Of a stretch of 64,000 nt of DNA, positions 17,372 to 25,204 are shown piece after piece. The position numbers were made by a program, and so were the translations under genes. The stretch's first letter is position 1; every line of letters begins with the position of its first letter. Source of the stretch: JAFKKS01 sp039808325 (GTDB lineage: Bacteria > Pseudomonadota > Alphaproteobacteria > Rhizobiales > Xanthobacteraceae); contig JBDHSU010000001.1 of assembly GCA_039808325.1 (NCBI GenBank), forward strand, positions 1-64,000, read 5' to 3'. The notes beneath the pieces are model-generated. The model had not been told where the DNA came from, made no database searches, and was given only the letters and a program-made list of their open reading frames with translations.

Positions 17372-17704
17372 TCAGGCGGCGGCGTCGTCCTTCACGGGCT
17401 CGCCCTTGGCCCGAACGTCCGACACCATGGCACGCATTTGAACCGCGCGGACGCCGTCCGCAAGCTCAATCTCGATCTTGTCGTCGTCGATCACCTTGGT
17501 GACCTTGGCGATCAGCCCGCCCGAGGTGATGACGGTATCGCCCCGGCGGACGTTCTTGACCATCTCCTGGTGCTGTTTGGCGCGACGCTGCTGCGGCCGC
17601 AGAATCAGGAAATACATGATGACGAAGATCAGGACGAAGGGCAGCAGCGAGGTAATCATCTCGGTGCCGCCGCCCATACCCTGGGCAAATGCGGGCGAAA
17701 TCAA
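17372..17704 (-). CDS. yajC: Preprotein translocase subunit YajC
   Basis: A 110-residue single-span membrane protein. The helix near residues 19-37 is followed by LRPQQRRAKQHQEM and by the RRGDTVITSGGLIAKV domain, both diagnostic of YajC. It is first in the yajC-secD-secF order seen across bacteria. Confidence 0.96.
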   Translation of the reverse strand: MISPAFAQGMGGGTEMITSLLPFVLIFVIMYFLILRPQQRRAKQHQEMVKNVRRGDTVITSGGLIAKVTKVIDDDKIEIELADGVRAVQMRAMVSDVRAKGEPVKDDAAA

Positions 17705-17919
17705 CGTTCAAGCTCCTCTGACGGCACGCGACGGCGGGGCTCCGGCCGATGCTGGTCCAGTTCGCGAGGCCGCCGAAAGTGGCGCGGACTATACCGGCCA
17801 ATGGCTCAATTGCAATGCGCTATAGGGGCCGCGAGGCCATCAAGGACGGGCGTGTCCCTGACCGCTTGCAGGGGCCGAACCGCCCGGCTAAGGAGCACCT
17901 TTCAGCGGATAATCCAAAA

Positions 17920-18825
17920 ATGACCTCGAAGCTCACGGCCCTGACCGACGATTCCTTGCTCGAAGTGCTGCGCCACATCGCCGGTACTCTGGACCGAATA
18001 GCGCCAAAAGGCACGGCCAAACCGGATTTCGAGGTCGCCGACGCCTTTATCTGGCAGCCGCAGGGACAAACCCTTTTGCCTGTACCGCATGTAAACCGCG
18101 TCGAGATGTCGCTGCTCAAGGGCGTCGACCGGGTGCGGGATACGCTGGTCGAAAACACCGAGCGTTTTGCCCAGGGCCTGCCCGCCAACAACGTGCTCCT
18201 GTGGGGCGCGCGGGGCATGGGGAAGTCGTCGCTCGTGAAGGCCTCGCACGCCACCGTCAACGCGGCGCACGGCAACCTGAAACTCGTGGAAATCCATCGC
18301 GAGGACATTGAGAGCCTGCCCGACCTGATGAAGCTGACGCGCGCCGCGCCGCATCGCTTCATCGTCTTCTGCGACGACCTTTCGTTCGATACCGACGACA
18401 CCAGCTACAAGTCGCTCAAGGCGGTGCTCGAGGGTGGCATCGAAGGGCGTCCCGAAAACGTGATCTTCTACGCGACATCGAACCGCCGGCACCTGATGCC
18501 GCGCGAGATGATGGACAACGAGCGCTCGACCGCGATCAATCCCGGCGAGGCGATCGAGGAGAAGGTGTCGCTATCGGACCGCTTCGGCCTCTGGCTCGGC
18601 TTTCACCGCTGCAGCCAGGACGAATTCCTCGCCATGGTCGAGGGCTATGTCCGCCACTATAGGATTCCGGTGAAGCCGGACGTCATGCGTGCCGAGGCGC
18701 TTGAATGGGCGACGACGCGCGGATCGCGCTCCGGCCGCGTCGCTTGGCAGTATGTGCAGGATCTTGCCGGCCGGCTGAAGGTGCCGCTGACGGAGAAGAA
18801 GGCGAAGGGCGGCAAAGCGAAGTAA
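17920..18825 (+). CDS. DUF815-family AAA+ ATPase
   Basis: A 301-residue P-loop ATPase. The start at 17920 gives the usual DUF815 (PF05673) N-terminus. Walker A is WGARGMGKSSLVKA and the acidic strand is FIVFCDDLSFD. The sensor region is YATSNRRHLMPREM, followed by DRFGLWLGF, all typical. The family is conserved in Alphaproteobacteria and its biochemical role is unknown. It is divergent from yajC with a 215-bp gap in which no clear site was recognised. A Lys-rich tail ends the protein. Confidence 0.85.
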   Translation: MTSKLTALTDDSLLEVLRHIAGTLDRIAPKGTAKPDFEVADAFIWQPQGQTLLPVPHVNRVEMSLLKGVDRVRDTLVENTERFAQGLPANNVLLWGARGMGKSSLVKASHATVNAAHGNLKLVEIHREDIESLPDLMKLTRAAPHRFIVFCDDLSFDTDDTSYKSLKAVLEGGIEGRPENVIFYATSNRRHLMPREMMDNERSTAINPGEAIEEKVSLSDRFGLWLGFHRCSQDEFLAMVEGYVRHYRIPVKPDVMRAEALEWATTRGSRSGRVAWQYVQDLAGRLKVPLTEKKAKGGKAK

Positions 18826-18833
18826 CAGTCACC

Positions 18834-18923
18834 GTCGTGCCCGGCTTTATGCCAGGCATCCACGTCTTTCTTTGCTGTCACCCCTAAGACGTGAATGGCC
18901 GGGACGAGCCCGGCCATGACGAC
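18834..18923. repeat. Palindromic intergenic repeat, family with CACGTCTT/AAGACGTG arms
   Basis: An inverted repeat between convergent genes. Outer arms start GTCGTGCCCGG and end CCCGGCCATGACGAC. Perfect inner arms lie at 18861-18868 and 18886-18893, and a GGCCGGG/CCCGGCC hairpin at 18897-18915. This is the layout of abundant palindromic elements in Hyphomicrobiales. It may act as a two-way terminator here. Confidence 0.75.
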
Positions 18924-18945
18924 GCAGACGCTGGTATGCAGCCGA

Positions 18946-19986
18946 TCAGTTCAGGAACGGCATCGGATCGACGGGCGACGAGCCCTTGCGGATCTCGAAG
19001 TGGAGTTGCGGCGAGGAGACCGAGCCGGTCTGCCCGGCAAGCGCGATGATCTGGCCGCGCTTCACCTTGTCGCCGCGCTTCACCTTCAGCGAGCTGGCGT
19101 GGGCGTAGGCGGTGACGTAGCCATTGCTATGGCGGACGAGGACGAGGTTGCCGTAGCCCTTCAGCTCATTGCCGGCATAGGCGACGACACCGTCTTCCGC
19201 CGCCTTCACGGACGTGCCTTCCGGCACGGCGAGGTTGATGCCGTCGTTCTGCTGGCCGCTCGTCTTGGGACCGAAGCCGGCAATGACGCGGCCACGCACC
19301 GGCCAGCGGAAGCTCGGCGAGGCGCCTGTCGCGCTGGCGTGCGTCTCGTTCGTCTCGGCGATCGCATCGTCGCTCGTCTTGGCGACACGCGCCGTCGCGA
19401 CCGGCCCGAGCGAAGCAACGCGGGTCGGCTTGGCGGCGGCCGGCGGAGGCGCGGCCGGCGCGCTCGCAACCTTCTTCTCCGGCGCGCTGGTGTGGAGCGT
19501 GCCGAGATTCTTCGGCGCGAGATCCCGCTTCGTGGGCGCGGCCTCCGCGACCTTCCTCGTCTTCTCCGGCGTATGCGAGGCAACGCGCGCCGACGCCGGC
19601 TGATGCGAGGGCGCAGCCGACGACACGCGTGCGGGAACCGGCTGATAGCTCGGCGTCGGATTGTTGTAGCGCGGCGGAGGATTGTACGCGGCCGGCTGCG
19701 CCGGCGGAGGATTGTAGGCTGGGGGATTATAGGCCGGCGGGGGATTGTAACTTTGCGCGCTCGAGACCTGCGTGCCGCCGAGAGGACGAGACTCGACGCG
19801 GGCGACCGGCGCCGATTGCGCCGGCGGAATGGCGCTCGTCATCTCGGGCGCGCCGCCGTTCAGCGAGAAGCTGGGGTCGCCGAAGCGGCCCGAATCCGCA
19901 CAGCCGGCAATGCCGGCTGACACCATTGCGAGAACCGTAAGACGAGTAAGGACCTTGGCTCGCGATGACGCGACGATGACACGCAT
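18946..19986 (-). CDS. NlpD-like lipoprotein with degenerate LytM (M23) domain
   Basis: A 346-residue lipoprotein: signal peptide with lipobox ending GIAGC (Cys29). A long low-complexity linker follows, with five YNPPP-type repeats and Pro/Ala/Lys stretches. The last 120 residues are an M23/LytM domain (FRWPVRGRVIAGFG, GYGNLVLVRHSNGYVTAYAH, QLHFEIR). Zinc ligands are lost: the first His position is Asn (NDGINL) and the H-x-H pair is reduced to one His, as in E. coli NlpD. It therefore probably activates an amidase rather than cutting peptidoglycan itself. The LysM domain usual in NlpD is not visible. It follows surE-pcm as in the conserved surE-pcm-nlpD order. Confidence 0.85.
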   Translation of the reverse strand: MRVIVASSRAKVLTRLTVLAMVSAGIAGCADSGRFGDPSFSLNGGAPEMTSAIPPAQSAPVARVESRPLGGTQVSSAQSYNPPPAYNPPAYNPPPAQPAAYNPPPRYNNPTPSYQPVPARVSSAAPSHQPASARVASHTPEKTRKVAEAAPTKRDLAPKNLGTLHTSAPEKKVASAPAAPPPAAAKPTRVASLGPVATARVAKTSDDAIAETNETHASATGASPSFRWPVRGRVIAGFGPKTSGQQNDGINLAVPEGTSVKAAEDGVVAYAGNELKGYGNLVLVRHSNGYVTAYAHASSLKVKRGDKVKRGQIIALAGQTGSVSSPQLHFEIRKGSSPVDPMPFLN

Positions 19987-20103
19987 GTGTTTACTCGCAA
20001 CGCTACAACTTGAAACGAGCTTCGAGTAAACATGCCGCGAGTAAATAACGTTTTAATCGTGATGAACGGCCATAAACCTTAACCCCTGCTATCTAGCCCT
20101 CTC

Positions 20104-20763
20104 TTATCCCTTGGCTTTTCCGGTTAACAGAGGCACAAAACGCACGGCGATCAGGTCTTCCCTCGTCAATTCTGTTTGCGATTTGTTAAGCCTGACGAGA
20201 CGTTGTGTCCCGCCATGCGGCCCGAGCGGCAACAGCATCATGCCACCGTCGGCAAGCTGCTCCACCAGCGCCGGTGGAATCTCCTCCGCCGCTGCGGTGA
20301 CGATGATGCGATCGTAGGGCGCACGCGCCGCATATCCCGATAAGCCGTCACCGACGATGATCTCGACATTGTCGAAGCCCAGCGTCTCGAGACGCACGCG
20401 TGCGGCTTCCGCGAGCTGGCTGAAGCGCTCCACGCTCACCACCTCGCGCACCAGGCGCGAAAGCACAGCCGCCTGATAGCCTGAGCCGGTGCCGATCTCG
20501 AGCACACGGTGGCGCGGCTGCAGCGCCAGTTGCTGAGTCATATAAGCGACGAGATAGGGTTGGCTGATCGTCTGCCCGCAAGCGATCGGCAGCGCACGAT
20601 CGGCGTAGGCGCTGTCGGCCACGTCGGCGGGCACAAAATATTCGCGCGGCACCTCGTCCATCGCGCGCAACACGGCGGCGCTTTCGATGCCGCGCCGCCG
20701 CAAGTCGAGCAGAAACCGCATGCGCTCTTCGTTGGAGCCGGCGGAAGGCGTCTCATCGCTCAT
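20104..20763 (-). CDS. pcm: Protein-L-isoaspartate O-methyltransferase
   Basis: A 219-residue repair enzyme that methylates L-isoaspartyl residues with S-adenosylmethionine. It has the active-site segment CGQTISQPYLVAYMTQ and the SAM-binding loop LEIGTGSGYQAAVL, both intact. It lies 18 nt downstream of surE. Compare the degenerate paralogue at 51042-51701. Confidence 0.95.
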   Translation of the reverse strand: MSDETPSAGSNEERMRFLLDLRRRGIESAAVLRAMDEVPREYFVPADVADSAYADRALPIACGQTISQPYLVAYMTQQLALQPRHRVLEIGTGSGYQAAVLSRLVREVVSVERFSQLAEAARVRLETLGFDNVEIIVGDGLSGYAARAPYDRIIVTAAAEEIPPALVEQLADGGMMLLPLGPHGGTQRLVRLNKSQTELTREDLIAVRFVPLLTGKAKG

Positions 20764-20781
20764 CGCCCTCTCCTGCCGCCG

Positions 20782-21576
20782 CTATCCCTGCGACGCGCGG
20801 CGCGGCGCGACTTTGTCCGCCAATGTCGCGGCGAGCTTGGTCATGAACGGTTCGTCGGTGAGATCGAGCTGCAGCGGCGTCACCGAGATCTTACGATTTG
20901 CGAGCGCCGAAAGATCGGTGCCGTCGCGCGGCTGCGGCCGATCGCGCCGCGCGAAAGCGATCCAGTAATACGGGTTGCCGCGGCCGTCGACGCGCGCGTC
21001 GATGCGCAGCAATTCCTGATCGCGCTTGCCCTGACTCGCGGCGACGACGCCGGTGACCTCATCGGCGGAGCAATTCGGAAAGTTGATGTTGACCAGAACT
21101 TCCTTCGGCACGCCGGCGTCGAGCGCGCGGCGGATGATGTCGGGCGCGAAAGCGAGCGCCGTATCCCACGGCGGGTTCTGGCGGTTCTCGGCGCCGTAGG
21201 CCTGCGACAGCGCGAACGACGTAACACCGAGCACGGTTCCCTCGATCGCCGCCGCGACCGTGCCCGAATAGGACACGTCCTCGGCGACGTTCTGCCCGCG
21301 ATTGACGCCGGAGAGAATGAGGTCCGGCGGCCGGTCGAGGATATTGCGCACGCCCATGATGACGCAGTCGGTCGGCGTGCCCTTCACCGCGAAGTGGCGC
21401 TCGCCAACTTTGCGCAGGCGCAGCGGGTCGTTGAGCGACAGCGAATGCGACACGCCGGACTGGTCCGTCTCCGGCGCCACGATCCACACGTCGTCGGAGA
21501 GCTGCCGCGCGATCTGCGCGCAGACGTCCAGGCCGGGCGCGTGCACGCCGTCGTCATTGGTGATCAGGATGCGCAT
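20782..21576 (-). CDS. surE: 5'-nucleotidase SurE
   Basis: A 264-residue metal-dependent nucleoside monophosphatase. The start at 21576 gives the canonical N-terminus MRILITNDDGVHAPG with metal-binding Asp8 and Asp9; the Ser/Asn ligand region is SGVNRGQNVAEDVSYSGT. The longer open frame upstream lies in a palindromic repeat and is not coding. It is first of surE-pcm-nlpD-like. Confidence 0.95.
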   Translation of the reverse strand: MRILITNDDGVHAPGLDVCAQIARQLSDDVWIVAPETDQSGVSHSLSLNDPLRLRKVGERHFAVKGTPTDCVIMGVRNILDRPPDLILSGVNRGQNVAEDVSYSGTVAAAIEGTVLGVTSFALSQAYGAENRQNPPWDTALAFAPDIIRRALDAGVPKEVLVNINFPNCSADEVTGVVAASQGKRDQELLRIDARVDGRGNPYYWIAFARRDRPQPRDGTDLSALANRKISVTPLQLDLTDEPFMTKLAATLADKVAPRRASQG

Positions 21577-21615
21577 GATGAGATTTCTTCTTTCCTTTCG
21601 CACCAACTGACATCC

Positions 21616-21730
21616 GTCATCCTGAGGTGCGAGGCCGCACTTGCGGCCAAGCCTCGAAGGATGGCCACATGCACGGGCCGTCGCCCTTCGAGGCTTGCAC
21701 ATCTTCGATGTGCGCGCACCTCAGGGTGAC
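21616..21730. repeat. Long palindromic repeat upstream of surE
   Basis: Outer arms 21616-21631 and 21715-21730 match at 15 of 16 positions (GTCATCCTGAGGTGCG type). Perfect inner arms of 12 nt lie at 21649-21660 and 21685-21696. Two small hairpins (GGCCGC/GCGGCC at 21633-21648 and GCACATC/GATGTGC near 21696-21712) sit between, giving a cruciform-like design. It lies between serS and surE, both on the minus strand. Confidence 0.85.
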
Positions 21731-21763
21731 GGTGAAAGGCTGCACGGAGCGATAACGCGGCCT

Positions 21764-23170
21764 TCACGCCGCTTCTCCGATCACTTTCTTGCCGCCCATA
21801 TAGGGTTGCAATACCTCAGGAACAGCGATCGCGCCGTTTTCCTGCTGATACGTCTCCATCACCGCGACGAGCGCGCGACCGACGGCCGTGCCGGAGCCGT
21901 TGAGCGTGTGCACGAGGCCGCGCACCTTACCGTCCTTGCCGCGATAACGCGCGCCCATGCGCCGCGCCTGGAAGTCGCCGCAGACGGAACAGGAGGAAAT
22001 CTCGCGATACGCGCCCTGCCCCGGCAGCCACACCTCGATGTCGTAAGTCTTCTGCGAGGCGAAGCCCATGTCGCCGGTACACAGCGTCACGACGCGGTAG
22101 TGCAGGTCGAGGCGCTTCAGGACTTCCTCCGCGCAGGAGAGCATGCGCTCGTGCTCGTCGCGGCTCCGCTCCGGCGTCGTGACGGAGACGAGCTCGACCT
22201 TGGTGAACTGGTGCTGGCGGATCATGCCGCGCGTGTCGCGCCCCGCCGCGCCCGCTTCCGCCCGGAAGCACGGCGTGCAGGCGGTGAAGCGCAGCGGCAA
22301 TTCTTCCTCTGCGACGATGGATTCACGCACCAGATTGGTCAGCGAGACTTCGGCCGTGGGGATGAGCCAAAGACTACCGCCAAGTTCCTCGTCCGATGAG
22401 ACGGCATTGATGCGCTCAACCGTCTCCGCAGGATTTATATCGCCTATCCTCAGCCGGCTGACCTGCTCGTCAATGGTATCCAAAAACGTCACAAGGTTGC
22501 GCGCCGTCATGAATTGATCGTCGCGAAACTTCGGCAATTGCGCCGTGCCGAACATCGTCTCGTCGCGCACGAGCAGCGGCGGATCGATCTCCGTGTAGCC
22601 GTGCGTGTCGGTGTGCAGGTCGAGCATGAACTGCGCGAGCGCACGCTCCATGCGCGCGAGACCTTTCTTCAGCACGACGAAGCGTGCGCCGGAGAGTTTC
22701 GCCGCCGTCTCGAAGTCCATCTCGCCGAGCGCTTCGCCAAGCTCGAAATGCTGCTTTGGCGCAAACGCGTAATTACGCTTGGCGCCGAAGTGATGGTGCT
22801 CGACATTGCCGCTCTCGTCCGGTCCGTCCGGCACGTCGTCGAGCGGCGTGTTGGGGATTTGCGCCAGCGCGTCGTCGAGTTCCCTGGAGACCGTCTTCTC
22901 CTCGGCTTCGGTCGCCGGCATGGTCTCCTTAAGGCTCGCGACCTCGGCCATCAACGCCTGCGCGCGGGCCTCGTCTTTCGCCTTTTTCGCCTCGCCGATT
23001 TCCTTCGAGGCCGCATTCCGGCGCGCCTGCGCTTGCTCAAGCTTGGTGATCAGCGCGCGGCGGCGCTCATCGATTGCGATGAGGTCCTTCGCCTGGGGCG
23101 GCAGACCACGGCGCTGCAAGCCGCGGTCGAACGCGTCGGGGTTGTCGCGGATCCATTTGATGTCGTGCAT
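21764..23170 (-). CDS. serS: Seryl-tRNA synthetase
   Basis: A 468-residue class II tRNA synthetase. The start at 23170 gives the usual MHDIKWIRDNPDAFD. An N-terminal coiled-coil arm spans about residues 30-100. The catalytic core has LWLIPTAEVSLTNL (motif 1/2 region), CFRAEAGAAGRDTRGMIRQH (motif 2) and NGSGTAVGRALVAVMETYQ (motif 3). About 40 extra residues (roughly 221-266) sit between LPKFRDDQF and LWLIPTAEV, where E. coli-type enzymes have a short loop. Confidence 0.95.
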   Translation of the reverse strand: MHDIKWIRDNPDAFDRGLQRRGLPPQAKDLIAIDERRRALITKLEQAQARRNAASKEIGEAKKAKDEARAQALMAEVASLKETMPATEAEEKTVSRELDDALAQIPNTPLDDVPDGPDESGNVEHHHFGAKRNYAFAPKQHFELGEALGEMDFETAAKLSGARFVVLKKGLARMERALAQFMLDLHTDTHGYTEIDPPLLVRDETMFGTAQLPKFRDDQFMTARNLVTFLDTIDEQVSRLRIGDINPAETVERINAVSSDEELGGSLWLIPTAEVSLTNLVRESIVAEEELPLRFTACTPCFRAEAGAAGRDTRGMIRQHQFTKVELVSVTTPERSRDEHERMLSCAEEVLKRLDLHYRVVTLCTGDMGFASQKTYDIEVWLPGQGAYREISSCSVCGDFQARRMGARYRGKDGKVRGLVHTLNGSGTAVGRALVAVMETYQQENGAIAVPEVLQPYMGGKKVIGEAA

Positions 23171-23201
23171 GACGTCAGGCCGGCCACATTCGATGATGGT
23201 C

Positions 23202-23326
23202 ATCATCCGCGAAGGCGGATGATCCAGTAACCCTTGTCTCGCCTAAATGGCAAAGTCAGCGGGTCCCGGATGCCCGCCGGAGCCTGTCACCGGGCCGGCG
23301 AAGCCGGACCCGTTGGCGGGCATGAC
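23202..23326. repeat. Palindromic intergenic repeat between tatC and serS
   Basis: A 9-bp perfect hairpin (ATCATCCGC 23202-23210 with GCGGATGAT 23215-23223, loop GAAG) is followed by a second palindrome with arms ATGCCCGCC (23270-23278) and GGCGGGCAT (23315-23323). CGGGTCC/GGACCCG pairs lie around it. It lies in the 224-bp gap between serS and tatC. Confidence 0.75.
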
Positions 23327-23394
23327 AGCGGAAATTGTGGCGTCGTCTTACACCAATAGTCCTGAAAAACCAGCCGCCAGGATCGAGAACCAGC

Positions 23395-24213
23395 CTATTC
23401 CGCCGGGTTAGCCTGGGTGCCACCACCGGCGGCGGCGGCAGCGGCCTTCTGCTTCCTTTCCACGAAGCGGGCGGAGAGGATCGAGCCCTCGAACAGCAGG
23501 ATCAACGGGACCGCGAGCGACATCTGGCTAATCACGTCGGGCGGGGTGAGCACGGCGGCGAGGATGAAGGCGCCGACGATGAAATAGCGGCGCTTCGCTT
23601 TCAGCGAATCGGCGGTGAGAATGCCGACGCGTACCAGCAGTGTGAGGATCACCGGCAGTTGGAAGGCGATGCCGAAGGCGAAGATCAGCGACATCATCAA
23701 CGAGAGATATTCGCCGACCTTCGGTAAGAGCGCGATCTCGGCCTGCCCCGGTGTCGCGCCCTGCTGCATGCCGATGGAGAAGCGCACCAGCATCGGCATG
23801 ACCAGGAAGTAGACGACCATGGCGCCGAGCACGAAGAAGATCGGCGTGGCGACGAGATAAGGCAGAAAGGCCTGGCGCTCGTTACGGTAGAGGCCGGGGG
23901 CGACGAACATGTAGATCTGCGTCGCGACCACCGGGAACGACAGGAAGGCCGCGCCGAACATCGCGACCTTGAGCTGGGTGAGGAAGTACTCCAGCAGCGC
24001 CGTATAGATGAACTTCGTGTTCTCCGGCCCGGCGATCCAGATGAACGGCCACACCAGCACATTGTAGATCGTCTTGGCGAAAAGGAAGCAGACAGCGAAG
24101 GTGACGATGAAGGCGATGAGCGCCTTGATGAGCCGCGAACGCAGCTCGATCAGGTGCTCCATCAGCGGCGCCTTGCTGGCTTCGATCTCCCGCTCTTCCT
24201 CTTCCGTCCTCAT
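23395..24213 (-). CDS. tatC: Sec-independent protein translocase subunit TatC
   Basis: A 272-residue six-helix membrane protein that receives twin-arginine signal peptides. The N-terminal segment MEHLIELRSRLIKALIAF and FVAPGLYRNERQAFLPYL are diagnostic. The C-terminus is an Ala/Gly-rich tail. Its start overlaps the tatB stop by 4 nt (ATGA), so translation is coupled. Confidence 0.96.
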   Translation of the reverse strand: MRTEEEEREIEASKAPLMEHLIELRSRLIKALIAFIVTFAVCFLFAKTIYNVLVWPFIWIAGPENTKFIYTALLEYFLTQLKVAMFGAAFLSFPVVATQIYMFVAPGLYRNERQAFLPYLVATPIFFVLGAMVVYFLVMPMLVRFSIGMQQGATPGQAEIALLPKVGEYLSLMMSLIFAFGIAFQLPVILTLLVRVGILTADSLKAKRRYFIVGAFILAAVLTPPDVISQMSLAVPLILLFEGSILSARFVERKQKAAAAAAGGGTQANPAE

Positions 24214-24734
24214 GCGGCGCGGCCTCCCGATGGCGGCGCGGGCGGCGGCGTGTCAGGCGCAAAATCCTTTTCCGTAAGAGGCGGCAGCGGGTCCGGCGGC
24301 GGCACATCCAATGAAGGCGATGCCGGAACTTCAGCGGCCGTTGCAGTCGGTGGCGTCGCGGCGGGCTCGCTCGTCGCGCTTCCCTCACCCACAACGGCGG
24401 AAGACGATTGAGCCTCGGCCATCGAAGGCTCCAGCTCAGACGTTTTCGGCTTATCTTCCAGCGCGCCTTCGATTTCCTTGCGCGCGGTCTCGACCGGATT
24501 GAAATCGAGATTGTTGGTCGTGTCCTTCAGCGAGTCGATCTGCTTCTTGAGATCGGCGAGCTCGGACTCGCGCATCGCTTCCTGGAACTGCCCCTGGAAT
24601 TCCGAGGCCATGCGGCGGATCTTGCCCATCCACTGGCCCATCGTGCGCATGACGGTCGGGAGCTCTTTCGGCCCGATCACGACCAGCGCGACGATGCCGA
24701 TGACGACGAGTTCGCCCCAACCAATGTCGAACAT
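24210..24734 (-). CDS. tatB: Sec-independent protein translocase subunit TatB
   Basis: A 174-residue protein. The start at 24734 gives MFDIGWGELVVIGIVALVVI followed by GPKELPTVMR, the TatB transmembrane and hinge signature. An amphipathic helix and a long acidic, Pro-rich tail follow. TatB forms the signal-peptide-binding complex with TatC. It overlaps tatC by 4 nt; 150 bp separate it from tatA, with a palindromic repeat inside that gap. Confidence 0.95.
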   Translation of the reverse strand: MFDIGWGELVVIGIVALVVIGPKELPTVMRTMGQWMGKIRRMASEFQGQFQEAMRESELADLKKQIDSLKDTTNNLDFNPVETARKEIEGALEDKPKTSELEPSMAEAQSSSAVVGEGSATSEPAATPPTATAAEVPASPSLDVPPPDPLPPLTEKDFAPDTPPPAPPSGGRAA

Positions 24735-24816
24735 CGGAATCTCTCCGCGGGGCGCACCCGACACGGTGCGCGCACGTCGCGCCCTTCTTCTATCGGGGCA
24801 CCGCCCAGGCTGCGCC

Positions 24817-24869
24817 TAGAGCATGATGCCGAAAAGTGTGAAGCGGTTTTCGAAAGACATCATGCTCTA
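24817..24869. repeat. Palindromic repeat between tatA and tatB
   Basis: A perfect 12-nt inverted repeat (TAGAGCATGATG 24817-24828 with CATCATGCTCTA 24858-24869). Nested 6-nt arms lie at CGAAAA 24830-24835 and TTTTCG 24847-24852. The sequence type is a familiar short palindrome of Hyphomicrobiales genomes. It lies inside the tat operon, so it could change relative tatA and tatB expression. Confidence 0.85.
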
Positions 24870-24884
24870 AGTTATGAGGACCAA

Positions 24885-25142
24885 TCAGAGCGTCGTTCCT
24901 TCGACGCGCTTTTCGGTTTCCGCGCGGCCGGCCATGCCGGACGACGACTGATGATCGATCGTCTTCGTCGGCTCCTTGGGGGCCGGCTCCGCGCTCGCCT
25001 CGGTGTCCTCGGCCATGCCTTTCTTGAAGGCCTTGATGCCGCCTGCAACGTCGCCCATCAGCTCAGAAATCTTGCCGCGGCCGAACAGCAGCAGAACCAC
25101 CACCACCACCACGAGCCAATGCCAAATACTCAACGAACCCAT
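24885..25142 (-). CDS. tatA: Sec-independent protein translocase subunit TatA
   Basis: An 85-residue pore-forming Tat subunit: one transmembrane helix (WHWLVVVVVVLLLFG), the FGRGKISELMGDVAGGIKAF hinge and amphipathic helix, then a short acidic tail. It is first of tatA-tatB-tatC and lies 62 nt downstream of the ABC ATPase gene. Confidence 0.96.
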   Translation of the reverse strand: MGSLSIWHWLVVVVVVLLLFGRGKISELMGDVAGGIKAFKKGMAEDTEASAEPAPKEPTKTIDHQSSSGMAGRAETEKRVEGTTL

Positions 25143-25204
25143 CGGGATACCCTCTCGCCAGGAGCCGCCCTCCGCGGTCCCCGTCTGCCGGATTGGTCTC
25201 GAAC

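Noticed and set aside
19650..19760. Short repeating units that could suggest a CRISPR or satellite
   Set aside because: The repeats encode YNPPP-type protein repeats in the NlpD-like linker; no spacer structure or cas gene.
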